DNA from: Tetrahymena elliotti 4EA
Taxonomy: Eukaryota > Ciliophora > Oligohymenophorea > Hymenostomatida > Tetrahymenidae
Direction: 5' to 3'
Length of the DNA stretch: 64,000 bases
NCBI GenBank assembly: GCA_000231825.2
Contig: JH720293.1
Span: 1,798,001 to 1,862,000 of the forward strand
The notes beneath the pieces are model-generated. The model saw only the letters and a list, made by a program, of their open reading frames with translations, searched no databases and was not told the origin of the DNA. The translations under genes were made by a program, and so were the position numbers. Of the stretch, positions 63,960 to 64,000 are shown in pieces. Numbering within the stretch: the first letter of the stretch is position 1; the number at the start of each line of letters is the position of its first letter.

Positions 63960-64000
63960 TCAAATTTAAAGAGCTCACTCCTTTTTAATTAAAATAAATA

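Overview
The window reads as AT-rich ciliate nuclear DNA, most likely macronuclear sequence from a Tetrahymena-like oligohymenophorean. Protein-coding frames run for kilobases through TAA and TAG, which must be read as glutamine, and end only at TGA. Genes are cut by short GT...AG introns, mostly 45-110 bp, and separated by very AT-rich spacers. Standard-code ORFs are therefore only fragments of the real genes. I rebuilt exons by hand from frame, splice sites, phase and protein-family motifs. Models with every phase checked are the TIP41-like, desaturase, HECT, S11 peptidase, LRR/ART, GH31 and lipoate ligase genes and both phosphate carriers. The others are supported but have less certain 5' ends or internal joints.

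Left half (1-32.2 kb), almost all on the minus strand: a coiled-coil protein running off the left edge; a large unrecognised protein; a CDP-alcohol (choline/ethanolamine) phosphotransferase with two micro-exons; two tandem mitochondrial phosphate carriers with very different codon usage; a lone 83-residue plus-strand gene inside a 3.5 kb desert; a long protein with a SAPS-like (PP6/Sit4 regulatory subunit) region; a plasma-membrane-type Ca2+-ATPase; and a lipid-anchored RING-variant/FHA protein.

Right half (33.5-64 kb), mostly plus strand: a TIP41-like PP2A-pathway regulator; a delta-12-type fatty acid desaturase; one large minus-strand unknown; a UBE3C-like IQ+HECT ubiquitin ligase; a penicillin-binding-protein-5-like (peptidase S11) protein with intact SxxK, SGN and KTG motifs; a 1797-residue leucine-rich-repeat protein ending in a divergent PARP-like region; a B-box/LRR protein whose repeats sit one per exon; a secreted GH31 alpha-glucosidase; and a mitochondrial-looking lipoate-protein ligase.

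Together these are housekeeping metabolism (lipids, phosphate, calcium, lipoate, carbohydrate), ubiquitin signalling and PP2A-family phosphatase regulation. There is no operon logic, and I saw no tRNA, rRNA, transposon or CRISPR. The points most worth following are the S11 peptidase in a eukaryote without a peptidoglycan wall, the phase-2 one-repeat-per-exon LRR array, the LRR/ART-like fusion and the CDP-alcohol transferase micro-exons.
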